Positions 1 to 8,596 of a stretch of DNA of 64,000 nucleotides are shown piece after piece. Origin of the DNA: Variovorax paradoxus (GTDB lineage: Bacteria > Pseudomonadota > Gammaproteobacteria > Burkholderiales > Burkholderiaceae_C); contig NZ_JAUSXG010000001.1 in the NCBI RefSeq assembly GCF_030815855.1, forward strand, positions 2,852,001-2,916,000. The letters are read 5' to 3'. A program made the position numbers and the translations under genes. The stretch's first letter is position 1; every line of letters starts with the position of its first letter. The notes under the pieces were generated by a model, which searched no databases, was not told the DNA's origin, and was given only the letters and a program-made list of their open reading frames with translations.

Positions 1-127
1 GCTGCCCGTAGACCCGGGCACCCACGGGCTCACGGCCGGGCAGCTCGATCGAAAGATCGGCTTCCACGCCTTCTGCCGCGGCGAGAGCAGCGGCTTCGGC
101 AGAGCGGGACGACGGACGGGGTGACAT
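1..127 (-). CDS. GntR-type regulator, N-terminus only (partial)
   Basis: Only the first 42 codons are inside the window; the gene reads leftwards off the edge from an ATG at 127. The visible part is a low-complexity, Ala/Ser-rich leader ending in GARVYGQ. That ending resembles the lead-in to the winged-helix domain of GntR-family regulators, where an RVYxQL helix opens the DNA-binding domain. The next gene (LysR) is divergent. The family call rests on that short motif, so it is tentative; the product could be another protein with a disordered N-terminus. Confidence 0.4.
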   Translation of the reverse strand, partial: MSPRPSSRSAEAAALAAAEGVEADLSIELPGREPVGARVYGQ

Positions 128-310
128 GGAGGCAACCTCAGGAGGATTGGCGATAGTCGAAATATAAGGCGGCCAGTGTGGCGTTAAACAGGCAAGCTGC
201 CCCTACTCTGTTTCCAAACGGCTAACAATCCGGAAACTCTCGGGGGATTGTCACCTTGTGTGAGAATCCGCGTCCTCTCGGCAATGGCCGGGTTCCAGGA
301 ACAGTCATCA

Positions 311-1225
311 ATGGATCAAATCCAGGCAATGCGGATCTTCGTCCGCGTGGTGGAAGCCGGCACCTTCACGCGTGCCGCGGACTCGCTCGCCCTGCCCAAG
401 GGAACGGTCACCAAGCAGATCCAGGCGCTGGAGTCGCGCCTGCGGGTGAAGCTGCTCAACCGCACCACGCGGCGCGTGACGGTCACGCCGGACGGCGCGG
501 CCTACTTCGAACGCGCGGCCCGCCTGCTGAACGATTTCGACGACATCGAAGCCAGCATGACCAATGCGCAGGCCAATCCCACGGGGCGGCTGCGCATCGA
601 CATCGGCACCTCGGTGGCGCGGTTGATCATCCTGCCCGCCCTGGCCACCTTCTGCGACCGCTATCCGGACATCCAGGTCGACCTGGGCGTGAGCGACCGC
701 CCGGTCGACCTCATCAGCGACAACGTCGACTGCGTGATCCGGGCCGGCGAGCTGAGCGACCAGTCGCTGGTGGCCCGGCGCATCGGCACGCTGCATTTCG
801 TGACCGTGGCGTCGCCCGCCTACGTCAAGCGCTACGGCATTCCGCAGCATCCGAACGACATCGAAAAGCGGCACCATGTGGTGAGCTATTTTTCGGGCAG
901 CACGCGGCGCATCTACCCGCACGAGTTCAGGAAGGGCGACGAGTACATCGAACTCAACGGCCCCTACCGCGTGTCGGTCAACGAGAGCAATGCCCACATG
1001 GCGGCGGTGCTCGGCGGCTTCGGCATTTCGCAGTGCATTACGTTCATGGCCGAGCCACTGCTGGAAGCAGGCGAACTGGTCGAGATACTCCCCGAATGGC
1101 ACCGCGACCCGCTGCCGATTCACGTGGTCTATCCGCCCAACCGCCATCTGAGCGCCAAGGTGCGGGCGTTCGTCGATTGGGCCGCCGAGCTGTTTGCGAA
1201 GAACCCGCGGCTGCAGCGGCGCTGA
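311..1225 (+). CDS. LysR-family transcriptional regulator (CrgA-like group)
   Basis: 304 residues, the usual length for the family. A winged helix-turn-helix occupies about residues 5-62 (FTRAADSLALPKGTVTKQIQ, then LLNRTTRRV), followed by a LysR substrate-binding domain. The motifs DRPVDLISDNVDCVIRAGEL and SDQSLVARRIG are typical of the CrgA/AaeR-like group. The ATG at 311 (MDQIQAMRIF) is preferred over an upstream TTG at 248 because it places the HTH at the standard distance from the N-terminus. It is divergent from the GntR-type gene and convergent with the osmC-like gene 14 bp downstream. The effector is not evident. Confidence 0.9.
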   Translation: MDQIQAMRIFVRVVEAGTFTRAADSLALPKGTVTKQIQALESRLRVKLLNRTTRRVTVTPDGAAYFERAARLLNDFDDIEASMTNAQANPTGRLRIDIGTSVARLIILPALATFCDRYPDIQVDLGVSDRPVDLISDNVDCVIRAGELSDQSLVARRIGTLHFVTVASPAYVKRYGIPQHPNDIEKRHHVVSYFSGSTRRIYPHEFRKGDEYIELNGPYRVSVNESNAHMAAVLGGFGISQCITFMAEPLLEAGELVEILPEWHRDPLPIHVVYPPNRHLSAKVRAFVDWAAELFAKNPRLQRR

Positions 1226-1238
1226 GCCGCTCGTCGAT

Positions 1239-1715
1239 TCACTCGCCTGAGGCGAATACCGGTTCGCAGCGCACCTCGGTCTTCACCGAGTTGGCAATGA
1301 AGCACTCCTCGTGCGCCCGATGGTGCATGTGTTCGACCTGCTCGCGCGTGGGCAGGTTGACACCAGAGAATGTGACCTCAGGGCGGAGCGTGACCACGGT
1401 CATCGCGAGCTTGCCCTCGGCATTCTTTTCCATGAGGCCGCTCGCCGCGTCGAAGTAGCGGTCGACGCTGAACTTGCGCTTCACCGCCATGGTGAGAAAC
1501 CACAGCATGTGGCAGCTCGACAGCGAAGCGACGAAAGCCTCTTCCGGATCGACCGCCGCGGCATCGGAAAACGGCAGCGGCACCACGTGCGGCGACGAGG
1601 AGCCCGGCACTTCCGCACCGCCGTCGAAGCGCATCGAGTGCCTTCTGCTGTAGGTGTTGCCAAGGAAGTCCTGGTCGCCTCGCTGCCAGAGGATTTCCGC
1701 GGTGTATTCGGACAT
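1239..1715 (-). CDS. OsmC-family protein
   Basis: 158 residues of an OsmC/Ohr-fold protein. The two conserved cysteines are visible: Cys68 in SLSSCHMLW and Cys138 in AHEECFIA. In this family they form the peroxidatic/resolving pair that reduces organic hydroperoxides with thiol donors. The motif VDPEEAFVASLSSCH is characteristic. Whether it is a true peroxidase or one of the less defined OsmC paralogues cannot be told from sequence alone. It is the last leftward gene after cobC, 85 bp away, and probably has its own promoter. Confidence 0.88.
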   Translation of the reverse strand: MSEYTAEILWQRGDQDFLGNTYSRRHSMRFDGGAEVPGSSSPHVVPLPFSDAAAVDPEEAFVASLSSCHMLWFLTMAVKRKFSVDRYFDAASGLMEKNAEGKLAMTVVTLRPEVTFSGVNLPTREQVEHMHHRAHEECFIANSVKTEVRCEPVFASGE

Positions 1716-1800
1716 GGCGTTGTTCTCCTTGAAACAGTTGCTCGGGGAAAGAGTCTCGTGATGGTACCGAGCACGGGGGCGAGGCCTCGCTCGTCGCCGT

Positions 1801-2847
1801 TCAATGCCCGGCGGCGGCCGCCCTTTCCCAGCCCTCTCTTAGCGCCTGCTGGCTCTGCGGCGGCAGCACGCCGAGCCGCACGTGGCCCGGCAGTCCGAAG
1901 GATGCACAGTCGCGCAGTTTGACGCCTTCGGCGCGCAGCGCGGCGAACAACTGCGGATACGGCGCATCGGTGCGCGCGCAGAAGAAGTTGGCGTCGCTCG
2001 GCAGGCACTGCCATCCCAGTGATTCGCAGATGGCGCGCTGCTGCGCCTTCCAAGCTCGCAGGGTGTGCAGGCTTTGCGCGAGCCAGGCTTGTGCTTCGTC
2101 GCCGACCCAGGTTTCGAGCAACGCCACGCCGTGGGCGCCGATCGGCCAGGAAGGTGACAGTTGTTCGAGGCGCTGCTTCAGCGCCGCAGCGTCGTCGCTT
2201 TCGGGTGCGATGGCATAGGCTGCGCGAACGCCGGTCAGGCCCATCGCCTTGTTTGGCGTCCACAGCTGCCAGACACGGTTGCGCTGCACCACGTCGAACG
2301 ACGCCCGGCCTTCCAGGCGCTGCGGCTCGTAGGCCATGTCGAGCACGCAGGTGTCGATGGCCCTCGATTGAGATTCAAGATCGGTTTCGGGCTGGCCCAG
2401 CGGACTGGAGGGTTCGCACAGCCAGCGCAGTGCCGCATCTCCTCGCGGTGCGGCAATGCGCGACACCTGCAAGCCCCAAGCCGAAGCTGCACGTTCGTAG
2501 TCGCCGTAGCTATGCACGGGCAGGCAGACCTTCCGTCCACCACCTTGCGCCCAAGCGGCGCTGATGCGGTGGATGAATTCGCTTGCACTCGCAGCAATCA
2601 CGATACGGCCGGGCTCAACGCCATGAAAACCTGCCAGCGCGCGGCGCAGCGATGTGTAGCCTGGGTCTGGATAGTGCGCTGCATCGGCTGCGCGCAGCGC
2701 GGCCAGAACGGCTGGGCATGGGCCCGCCGCGTTGCTGTTGGTTGAAAAGTCGTGCCGAGCGGCCCCCGATGCATCAGGGCCGCCGTGCGCAACAGCCGTC
2801 AAATCTGACGAGCAAATCAATCCGGCTCCTTCATTGCCCCCGAGCAT
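1801..2847 (-). CDS. cobC: Threonine-phosphate decarboxylase-like aminotransferase of cobalamin synthesis
   Basis: 348 residues of a fold-type I PLP enzyme. The family makes (R)-1-amino-2-propanol phosphate from L-threonine phosphate, the linker that CbiB joins to the corrin ring. Visible motifs are AHGGPD near the start, DFSTNSN (substrate-binding loop) and TPNKAMGLTGVR, whose Lys should hold PLP. I take the ATG at 2847; a TTG two codons upstream is possible. The first 25 or so codons are atypical in composition, next to the lower-GC gene at 2890-3693, suggesting that the insertion gave this gene a new 5' end. It belongs functionally to the cob operon to its right. Confidence 0.85.
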   Translation of the reverse strand: MLGGNEGAGLICSSDLTAVAHGGPDASGAARHDFSTNSNAAGPCPAVLAALRAADAAHYPDPGYTSLRRALAGFHGVEPGRIVIAASASEFIHRISAAWAQGGGRKVCLPVHSYGDYERAASAWGLQVSRIAAPRGDAALRWLCEPSSPLGQPETDLESQSRAIDTCVLDMAYEPQRLEGRASFDVVQRNRVWQLWTPNKAMGLTGVRAAYAIAPESDDAAALKQRLEQLSPSWPIGAHGVALLETWVGDEAQAWLAQSLHTLRAWKAQQRAICESLGWQCLPSDANFFCARTDAPYPQLFAALRAEGVKLRDCASFGLPGHVRLGVLPPQSQQALREGWERAAAAGH

Positions 2848-2889
2848 GCTCAATGCATGAACGCGAGTGGAATTGCATATGCGACAAGC

Positions 2890-3693
2890 TCAAAGAACTG
2901 AGAAGTAGATTTCAGTCAACCTTGAGAAAGCCTCTGGACGTCCCACTACCTCGCCTTTCAAGAAGACGTCAGATGTCGAACGGTTAGGACCCGGTTTCAC
3001 CATGCCTGTCAGATTCGCCCTCTTCGCAGAAAATTGCTCGTAGTTTTCGGCGCTTTCCAAGCTCAGCTCAATGCCTCCCGCCGAGGATTTGCTAGCGAGC
3101 GCTTCTGGTACCCAGCCCCATACAGAGCACTTCCAATCGACATTCGGGCCATACGTGACAGAGAGCCAAAAAGTTTCGTTGCCAATACTCCCGTCCAAAA
3201 CCAGCGTGAAGGTGCTAACTACAGAGGTACTGAGCGCGTCGGTGGATCTGAGGAAGTACCAAATAAATTCAACCAACTCTTGGCAACGACTCGTGCTAGG
3301 TGGAGCCTTGTGCTGATGCTCTAGCAAATTCCGAAGTGCCGAAATCTCCAGAAGCATCGCAGGCCTCGCTACCCCGAAATGACCCAACATCTCCAGGAGT
3401 TCGTTTGGTTTTTTCGGATCCGCGATTTTTTTGAATCGGTATAACGAGTTCAAGCGCTTCAGCCGATGATCGACAGCCCTCTTCAGATTCGCAATGCAAT
3501 CAATTCGATAGTGCTCGCCACCGTCGTGGGTCAGTAAATGGTCCGCATGCTTCCAGTATTGATACGGCTTCTTCCAATCCGGATCTTCCGCAATTGAGGA
3601 ACTTTCGCGCGTCGCATCCCAAGAGAGAACATCGAGGGAAAGCGATAGATGTGAGGTCATGTAGGTGAACTGCTCGATCAGCAATTTGATCAC
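2890..3693 (-). CDS. Unrecognised protein with a HEPN-like RX4H motif, inserted in the cobalamin operon
   Basis: 267 residues with no close family recognised. The middle (about residues 70-150) looks all-helical and contains LRNLLEHQH. The RNLLEH string fits the R-polar-x3-H (RX4-6H) signature of HEPN RNases, which occur in toxins, abortive-infection and other defence proteins. The C-terminal 100 residues look beta-rich (TFTLVLDGS, FWLSVTYG, DWKCSVWGW). Composition is foreign: hand count of 3241-3300 gives 28 G/C of 60, against about two thirds in neighbouring genes. It shares the strand of the operon and separates cbiB from cobC. The start is uncertain (GTG at 3693, or ATG at 3660). HEPN assignment is inferred from one motif. 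Confidence 0.6.
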   Translation of the reverse strand: MIKLLIEQFTYMTSHLSLSLDVLSWDATRESSSIAEDPDWKKPYQYWKHADHLLTHDGGEHYRIDCIANLKRAVDHRLKRLNSLYRFKKIADPKKPNELLEMLGHFGVARPAMLLEISALRNLLEHQHKAPPSTSRCQELVEFIWYFLRSTDALSTSVVSTFTLVLDGSIGNETFWLSVTYGPNVDWKCSVWGWVPEALASKSSAGGIELSLESAENYEQFSAKRANLTGMVKPGPNRSTSDVFLKGEVVGRPEAFSRLTEIYFSVL

Positions 3694-3752
3694 TGATTAT
3701 TTCAGTAGTTGGGCTCCACGATTCGCTTCATTCGAAGATCACTGCGCATGGT

Positions 3753-4700
3753 TTACGCACAGACCGCCATAGCCAGCGTGCCTGCGAGGATGATCGCTGA
3801 ACCTTCAATTAGCAGAACCGCTCTCTTGCATAGAACAATTGCGCGTCGAAGGTCTAGTCCTTGGGCTCGCCGCCCTTCAGCATTCAAGGCATACACGCCC
3901 GGCTTGGCCAGCCGCACGCCAAGCAGCAATGCCATCGCGGCCATCGGCCATCCGCTGTTGGGCGAAGGCGTATGGCGCGCCTCCCGTGCCAGCCCGCGTG
4001 GCCATTGCCACGCCGCAAGCGCCAGCAGCAGCACGGTGAGCCGTGCCGGCAGCCACGAGAGCACATCGTCGGCGCGCGCGGCCCACTTGCCGAACCACGT
4101 CCAATCTCGCCCGTTGCGCTCGCCGCGGTAGCCCCACATGGCATCGGCGGTGTTGGCGAATCGGTAGACTGCCGCGCCGGGCAAGCCCAGCAGCACGAAC
4201 CAGAACACCGGCGCCACGAGCGAATCGTTGAGGTTCTCGGCCAGCGATTCGATGGCGCTTTCGCGCACCTCGTGCCCGCTGAGCGCGGAGACATCGCGGC
4301 TCACCAGCCGGGCAAGTTGCGCGCGGCCAACTTCGAGCGACACAGCCAATGCTGCCTCGACCGCGAGCACTTCGCCCCGCAGCATGCGCCACGCGAAAAG
4401 CGGCTTCAGCGCGAGCGCGAGCACCAGGGCCGTTGCCCAGACGGGCAGCGATTGCACAGCGACTGCCTGCACCGCCAGCGCCACGGCGCCGGCGAACAGC
4501 GCACCCGCGCACCAGGCCAACGCTCCCTTCAGGAACAGCAGCAGATCACGCGGCCTCGCATCGGCCGCCTGCGGTGCGTTGCGGGAACCGAACCAGCCAA
4601 GATAGTGCCCCATCCACACCACGGGATGCCAGCGCGCCGCGGGCTCGCCCAGCCAGCGGTCGATGGCCAGCGCAAGCCACAAGGCGGCCGCGGCTGCCAA
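3753..4700 (-). CDS. cbiB: Adenosylcobinamide-phosphate synthase, membrane protein
   Basis: 315 residues of the CobD/CbiB family, which attaches aminopropanol phosphate to adenosylcobyric acid at the inner membrane. Diagnostic strings are DRWLGEPAARWHPVVWMG at the N-terminus, SLAENLNDSLVAPVFWF, RFANTADAMWGYR and the C-terminal VRLAKPGVYALN. Several hydrophobic segments fit a polytopic protein. The start is a TTG 4 bp after the cobO stop codon; no better start is in frame. The last 40 or so codons are noticeably poorer in G and C than the rest, matching the foreign segment that follows, so the 3' end may have been rebuilt when that segment arrived. Confidence 0.92.
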   Translation of the reverse strand: MAAAAALWLALAIDRWLGEPAARWHPVVWMGHYLGWFGSRNAPQAADARPRDLLLFLKGALAWCAGALFAGAVALAVQAVAVQSLPVWATALVLALALKPLFAWRMLRGEVLAVEAALAVSLEVGRAQLARLVSRDVSALSGHEVRESAIESLAENLNDSLVAPVFWFVLLGLPGAAVYRFANTADAMWGYRGERNGRDWTWFGKWAARADDVLSWLPARLTVLLLALAAWQWPRGLAREARHTPSPNSGWPMAAMALLLGVRLAKPGVYALNAEGRRAQGLDLRRAIVLCKRAVLLIEGSAIILAGTLAMAVCA

Positions 4701-4704
4701 CGGC

Positions 4705-5274
4705 TCAGTCCTCGATGCCCCGCTGGGCGGGAATGCCGGCCTTGAACGCGTGCTTGACCATGGTCATCTCGGTCACGGTGTCGGCCAGTTCGACGATCTC
4801 GGGCGGGCAGCGACGGCCGGTGAGCACCACGTGCACATGCTTCGGCCGCTCGCGCAAGGTTTCGAGCACGACTTCGAGCGGCACCCAGCCATAGATCAGC
4901 GGATAGGTGATCTCGTCGAGCACCACCAGAAAGAACTCGCCGGAAAGAATGGCCGCCCTGGCTTTTTCCCATCCGTCGCGCGCCAGTTGGCCTGAACGCT
5001 CCAGGTCCTGGCTCTTCCAGCTGAAGCCGTCGCCCAGCCCTTCGATGGGCATGCCGATCTGCTCGAACATGCGGTGCTCGCCGAAACGCGCCGAGGGCAC
5101 TTTCATGAACTGGTAGATCTTCACGGCCTTGCCGCGGCCGTGCGCGCGCAGCGCAAGGCCGAAGGCGGCGGTGCTCTTCCCCTTGCCGTCGCCGGTGTTC
5201 ACGATGACGATGCCGCGGCGCTCGCCTTCGGGCTTTTCGTAGGGTTTGTCGCTGGGGGGTGTTTCGATCTGCAT
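4705..5274 (-). CDS. cobO: Cob(I)yrinic acid a,c-diamide adenosyltransferase
   Basis: 189 residues, typical for CobO/BtuR, which transfers the 5'-deoxyadenosyl group of ATP to the reduced cobalt of corrinoids. The P-loop GDGKGKST lies at residues 28-35, preceded by [25 protein letters not shown] and VLTGRRCP are family hallmarks. The ATG at 5274 follows the btuD stop by 24 bp and the gene is in the cobalamin operon under the riboswitch. This enzyme serves both de novo intermediates and salvaged cobinamide; as no ring-building genes are in view, salvage is the likely use here. Confidence 0.94.
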   Translation of the reverse strand: MQIETPPSDKPYEKPEGERRGIVIVNTGDGKGKSTAAFGLALRAHGRGKAVKIYQFMKVPSARFGEHRMFEQIGMPIEGLGDGFSWKSQDLERSGQLARDGWEKARAAILSGEFFLVVLDEITYPLIYGWVPLEVVLETLRERPKHVHVVLTGRRCPPEIVELADTVTEMTMVKHAFKAGIPAQRGIED

Positions 5275-5298
5275 GATGTCGTGGGTATTCTGAAGTCG

Positions 5299-6081
5299 TT
5301 AGTTCGGCAAGGCGATCCACTGGTCCGCCACGCGGTGCACGCGAATGCGGTGGTCGAACACCTGTTCGAGCGCGGCATGGGTGGCCGGGTCGCTGCTGCC
5401 GCCGTGGTGCACCACGCGGCCATGGTTCATCACTACCAGTTCATCGGCCGCGAGCGCCATCGGCAGTTCGTGCAGCACGCTGACCACGGTGCGCCCTTGG
5501 GCCACCAGCGCACGCGTGGTCTGCATCCAGTCGGCCTGGTGCGGCGGGTCGAGGTTGGCGAGCGGTTCGTCCATCAGGAGCAGTTCGGCCTCGACCGCGA
5601 GCGCACGCGCCAGCAGCACGCGCTGGCGTTCGCCGCCCGAGAGCTGGCCCAGCGGCCGTTCGCGCCAGTCCCAGGCCTGGGTGCTGCGCAATGCGCGTTC
5701 CACCGCCTCGCGGTCGGCCGCGCTCGGCGTGGCGAGCCAACGCTGGTGCGGCAGGCGGCCGAGCATCGCAATGTCGTAGACCATCAGGTCGTCGGCGCTG
5801 CCCTCGCCGGCCGCGCCGCTCTGGCCCAGCCACGAAAGGCGCTGCGCGCGGATGCGGCCCGGCACTTTGGCCGCCGCTTCGCCGAACAGAAAAACCTCGC
5901 CGCGGTGCGCAAGCAGGCCCGCGAGCGCCTTGAGCAAGGTCGACTTGCCCGCGCCGTTCGGCCCGACGATGCTGGTCCACCGCGCGGCACCCAGCTTCAG
6001 GTCGATGCCGTGCAGCACCTCGGCGTTGCCGAGCGTGGCGCTTACACCGCGCGCCTCGAGCGCCGGGATGTGGCCGCTCAT
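5299..6081 (-). CDS. btuD: Cobalamin ABC transporter, ATP-binding subunit
   Basis: 260 residues of an ABC ATPase of the FecE/BtuD type. Walker A GPNGAGKST is at residues 40-48, followed by the signature LSGGERQR, Walker B LLLMDEP and the H-loop SVLHEL. It powers import of vitamin B12 through the BtuC channel. The ATG at 6081 overlaps the btuC stop by 4 bp (ATGA), which fits translational coupling and fixes the start; the same frame is open far upstream but that part is a shadow of btuC. Substrate is assigned from neighbours (btuF, btuB, cobU) and the riboswitch. Confidence 0.93.
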   Translation of the reverse strand: MSGHIPALEARGVSATLGNAEVLHGIDLKLGAARWTSIVGPNGAGKSTLLKALAGLLAHRGEVFLFGEAAAKVPGRIRAQRLSWLGQSGAAGEGSADDLMVYDIAMLGRLPHQRWLATPSAADREAVERALRSTQAWDWRERPLGQLSGGERQRVLLARALAVEAELLLMDEPLANLDPPHQADWMQTTRALVAQGRTVVSVLHELPMALAADELVVMNHGRVVHHGGSSDPATHAALEQVFDHRIRVHRVADQWIALPN

Positions 6082-7088
6082 GCCACACCGCCCCGCGCGC
6101 TGCGCCGGTGCATCAGCCACAGCAGGTAGCTGCCGCCGAGCACGGCCGTGAGCACGCCCACCGGCAGTTCCTGCGGGGCGATGAGCCAGCGCGCCGCCAG
6201 GTCGGCCGACATCAACAACAGGCCACCCATCAGCGCGGAAAGCACGATCAACCCGGCATGCGTGGTCTTCACCACGGACCGCACGAGATGCGGCGAGGCC
6301 AGCCCCACGAAAGCGATCAGCCCGGTCTGAGCCACGGCCGCGCCGGTGGCCAGCGCGAGCACCACCACCAGTGCGGCGCGCATCGCCCCCAGCGGCAAGC
6401 CCAGGCTCCTCGCGGTCGCTTCTCCGAGTGCAAGCCCGTCGAGCACCGGCGCGAGCGCCCAGCCCAGCAGCAGGCACACCACGCCGACCACGGCCATGAC
6501 GGCGCATGCGCTCCATCCGACCAGCCCGGTGCTGCCGAGGATGAAGCCCTGGATGGCCTGCAGGACATCGGCCGACGCGATGGTGATCAGGTCCTTGGCG
6601 GCGCCGAGCACCACGCCCACAATCACGCCCGCGAGCAGCAGCCGCAGTGTCTGCTGCACCCCGCGCGCAAGCACCAATGTGAGCATGACCGCGAGCACCG
6701 CGCCGACGAAAGCCGCGCCCGTGAGCCCCAGGCGCATCACCCATTGCATGCTGGCGGCCGAGCCGCCGAACAGCATGAGCGCCACCGCCACGCCGAGCGA
6801 AGCACCCGAGGCGCTGCCGAGCAGATACGGGTCGGCCAGCGGATTGCGGAACAGGCCCTGCGCCACCGCGCCCGCAAGCCCGAGCAGCGCGCCCGCAAGC
6901 CAGGCGCCGAGCGTGCGCGGCAGACGGATGTCCCACACGATCTGCAGCGCCACCGGGTCGCGCCAAGCCGCCAGCAGGCTTTCGAAGCCGGTGCTGCCGA
7001 TGCCCAGGCCGAGCATGGCGAGCGCACCGCCCAGGCCGAGCAATGCGATGCCGAAGAACCAGACCCGGCGCTGATGGTGCGTGTGCAT
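6078..7088 (-). CDS. btuC: Cobalamin ABC transporter, permease
   Basis: 336 residues, the normal length for a FecCD/BtuC permease with about ten membrane segments. Typical strings are RLPRTLGAWLAGALLGLAGA early, NPLADPYLLGSASGASLG (coupling region) and GLASPHLVRS near the C-terminus. It forms the inner-membrane channel through which BtuF-delivered corrinoid passes. It overlaps btuD by 4 bp and lies 17 bp downstream of btuF. Iron-siderophore permeases look very similar; the B12 role is inferred from the operon. Confidence 0.92.
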   Translation of the reverse strand: MHTHHQRRVWFFGIALLGLGGALAMLGLGIGSTGFESLLAAWRDPVALQIVWDIRLPRTLGAWLAGALLGLAGAVAQGLFRNPLADPYLLGSASGASLGVAVALMLFGGSAASMQWVMRLGLTGAAFVGAVLAVMLTLVLARGVQQTLRLLLAGVIVGVVLGAAKDLITIASADVLQAIQGFILGSTGLVGWSACAVMAVVGVVCLLLGWALAPVLDGLALGEATARSLGLPLGAMRAALVVVLALATGAAVAQTGLIAFVGLASPHLVRSVVKTTHAGLIVLSALMGGLLLMSADLAARWLIAPQELPVGVLTAVLGGSYLLWLMHRRSARGGVA

Positions 7089-7105
7089 GAAGTTCTTGCG
7101 GCTTT

Positions 7106-7978
7106 TTAACCGGCCTTGTCTGCGAGGCAGCGCGCCATCAATCGTGCGGCCTCGTCCATGCGCGGGCCGGGGCGCACGAGCACGTCGGACTCCTCTGCGC
7201 TGAAGCGGCAGATGCGGCCTTCGCGCACCGCGCGGATGCCGCTCCAGCCCGGGCGCTGCTCGAGACCTTGCGCACTGCGCACGCTGACCATGATGAGATC
7301 GGGATTGGCACGCACCACGTACTCGGGATTGAGCTTCGGAAACGGACCGAGCGAAGCCGGCACGATGTTCTTCACGCCCAGCCGCGTGAGCGTTTCGCCG
7401 ATGAACGACGACTCGCCGGCCGCAAACGGCGCGCTGTTGACCTCGAAGTACACGCGCTGGCCCTTCGCGCGGGCCGGCAGCGATTGCGCCGCCGCCGACA
7501 CGCTGGCATCGATCGCGCGCCAGACCGTCGGCGCCTCGCGGGTGCCGAGCACCTGGTCGAGCGTGTCGAGCACGCGCCGCACATCGGCATGGCTCTTGGG
7601 TTCGAGCACCAGCACCTTGAGACCCAGCGCCTCCAGCCGCTGCGTCACGCGCGACGACTTGGCAAGCAGCACCGCGTCGGGCCGCAGCGCCACGATGGCT
7701 TCCACATTGGGGTCGATCCCTCCGCCCAGCTGCGGCAACGCGCGCACGGCCTTTGGCGAGTTGGAATAGTTGTCGACGCCCACCAGCCGCGAACAGGCCC
7801 CGAGCGCGCAGACACCTTCGGTCAATGAAGGCAGCAGCGTGACGATGCGCTGCGGCGACTGCGGCAGGCTCACGGTGACGCCGCGCTCGTCGGTCACTTC
7901 AAGCGCGTGCGCGGCCAGCGAGAAAAGGCCAAGGCCGAGGGCCGCGCAAAGAAATTTCATCGTCCGGTGCTTCGTCAT
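7106..7978 (-). CDS. btuF: Cobalamin-binding periplasmic protein
   Basis: 290 residues from the chosen ATG at 7978, whose first base overlaps the cobU stop in an ATGA arrangement. A second ATG six codons on could also serve. Residues 7-25 form a signal peptide (KFLCAALGLGLFSLAAHA), so the mature protein is periplasmic. The body is a helical-backbone-type binding protein: DERGVTVSLPQSPQRIVTLLPS, GVDNYS, LGGGIDPNVEAIVALRPDAVL. It hands corrinoids from the BtuB receptor to BtuCD. The length and motifs fit BtuF/FecB; cobalamin is inferred from the operon. Confidence 0.9.
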   Translation of the reverse strand: MTKHRTMKFLCAALGLGLFSLAAHALEVTDERGVTVSLPQSPQRIVTLLPSLTEGVCALGACSRLVGVDNYSNSPKAVRALPQLGGGIDPNVEAIVALRPDAVLLAKSSRVTQRLEALGLKVLVLEPKSHADVRRVLDTLDQVLGTREAPTVWRAIDASVSAAAQSLPARAKGQRVYFEVNSAPFAAGESSFIGETLTRLGVKNIVPASLGPFPKLNPEYVVRANPDLIMVSVRSAQGLEQRPGWSGIRAVREGRICRFSAEESDVLVRPGPRMDEAARLMARCLADKAG

Positions 7979-8553
7979 TCGGCGGGCGTCTTCAAAGTCA
8001 ACGGCAACCCAGCCACCATCAGCGTGACACGGTGGCACGCGGCCGCGACGTCCTGGTTCATGCGGCCCAGCGTGTCGACGAACGCACGCGTTTCCCGGCC
8101 AAGCGGAATCACGCCCAGGCCGATCTCGTTGCCGACCAGCACCACCGGCCCGCGTGCCTCGTGCAGCGCGAGAAGCAGCATGGAGACGTGAGCCGAGGGC
8201 GTGCGCGTGGCCGGCTTCGCGGCCTCGGAGCGCAGCGGCATCAGCAGGTTGGTGAGCCAGAGCGTGAGGCAGTCGACCACCACCAGCGTTTCGGGACCAC
8301 TCTCGGAAACGATGGCGCGCGCCAGCTCGACCGGCTCTTCGACGGTCCGCAGGGCCGGCACGCGCCGGGCGCGGTCGGCCTGATGACGCACGATGCGCTC
8401 GCGCATTTCGTCGTCGAGGGCCTCGGCGGTTGCTATCAGCACGGCGCGGCGCGCTGGGGGCGCCCCGGCCAGCCAGTCGATGGCGCGCTGCTCGGCTTGG
8501 CGCGACTTGCCGCTTTTCTGGCCCCCGAGGATGAATTCATGTGCAATGGTCAT
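7975..8553 (-). CDS. cobU: Adenosylcobinamide kinase / guanylyltransferase
   Basis: 192 residues. CobU/CobP phosphorylates adenosylcobinamide and then transfers GMP, preparing the nucleotide loop of B12. The P-loop GGQKSGKS is at residues 10-17, and VVDCLTLWLTNLL and NEIGLGVIP are the family's other conserved blocks. The ATG at 8553 is preferred over a GTG two codons upstream because AAGG is well placed before it. It follows btuB by 43 bp and couples to btuF by a 4-bp overlap. Together with cbiB and cobO it forms a cobinamide-salvage set; cobS and cobT are not in the window. Confidence 0.93.
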   Translation of the reverse strand: MTIAHEFILGGQKSGKSRQAEQRAIDWLAGAPPARRAVLIATAEALDDEMRERIVRHQADRARRVPALRTVEEPVELARAIVSESGPETLVVVDCLTLWLTNLLMPLRSEAAKPATRTPSAHVSMLLLALHEARGPVVLVGNEIGLGVIPLGRETRAFVDTLGRMNQDVAAACHRVTLMVAGLPLTLKTPAE

Positions 8554-8596
8554 GGGCACCTTTCTTCCTTTGGGGCCGTCCCGCGGCGAAGTCTAC

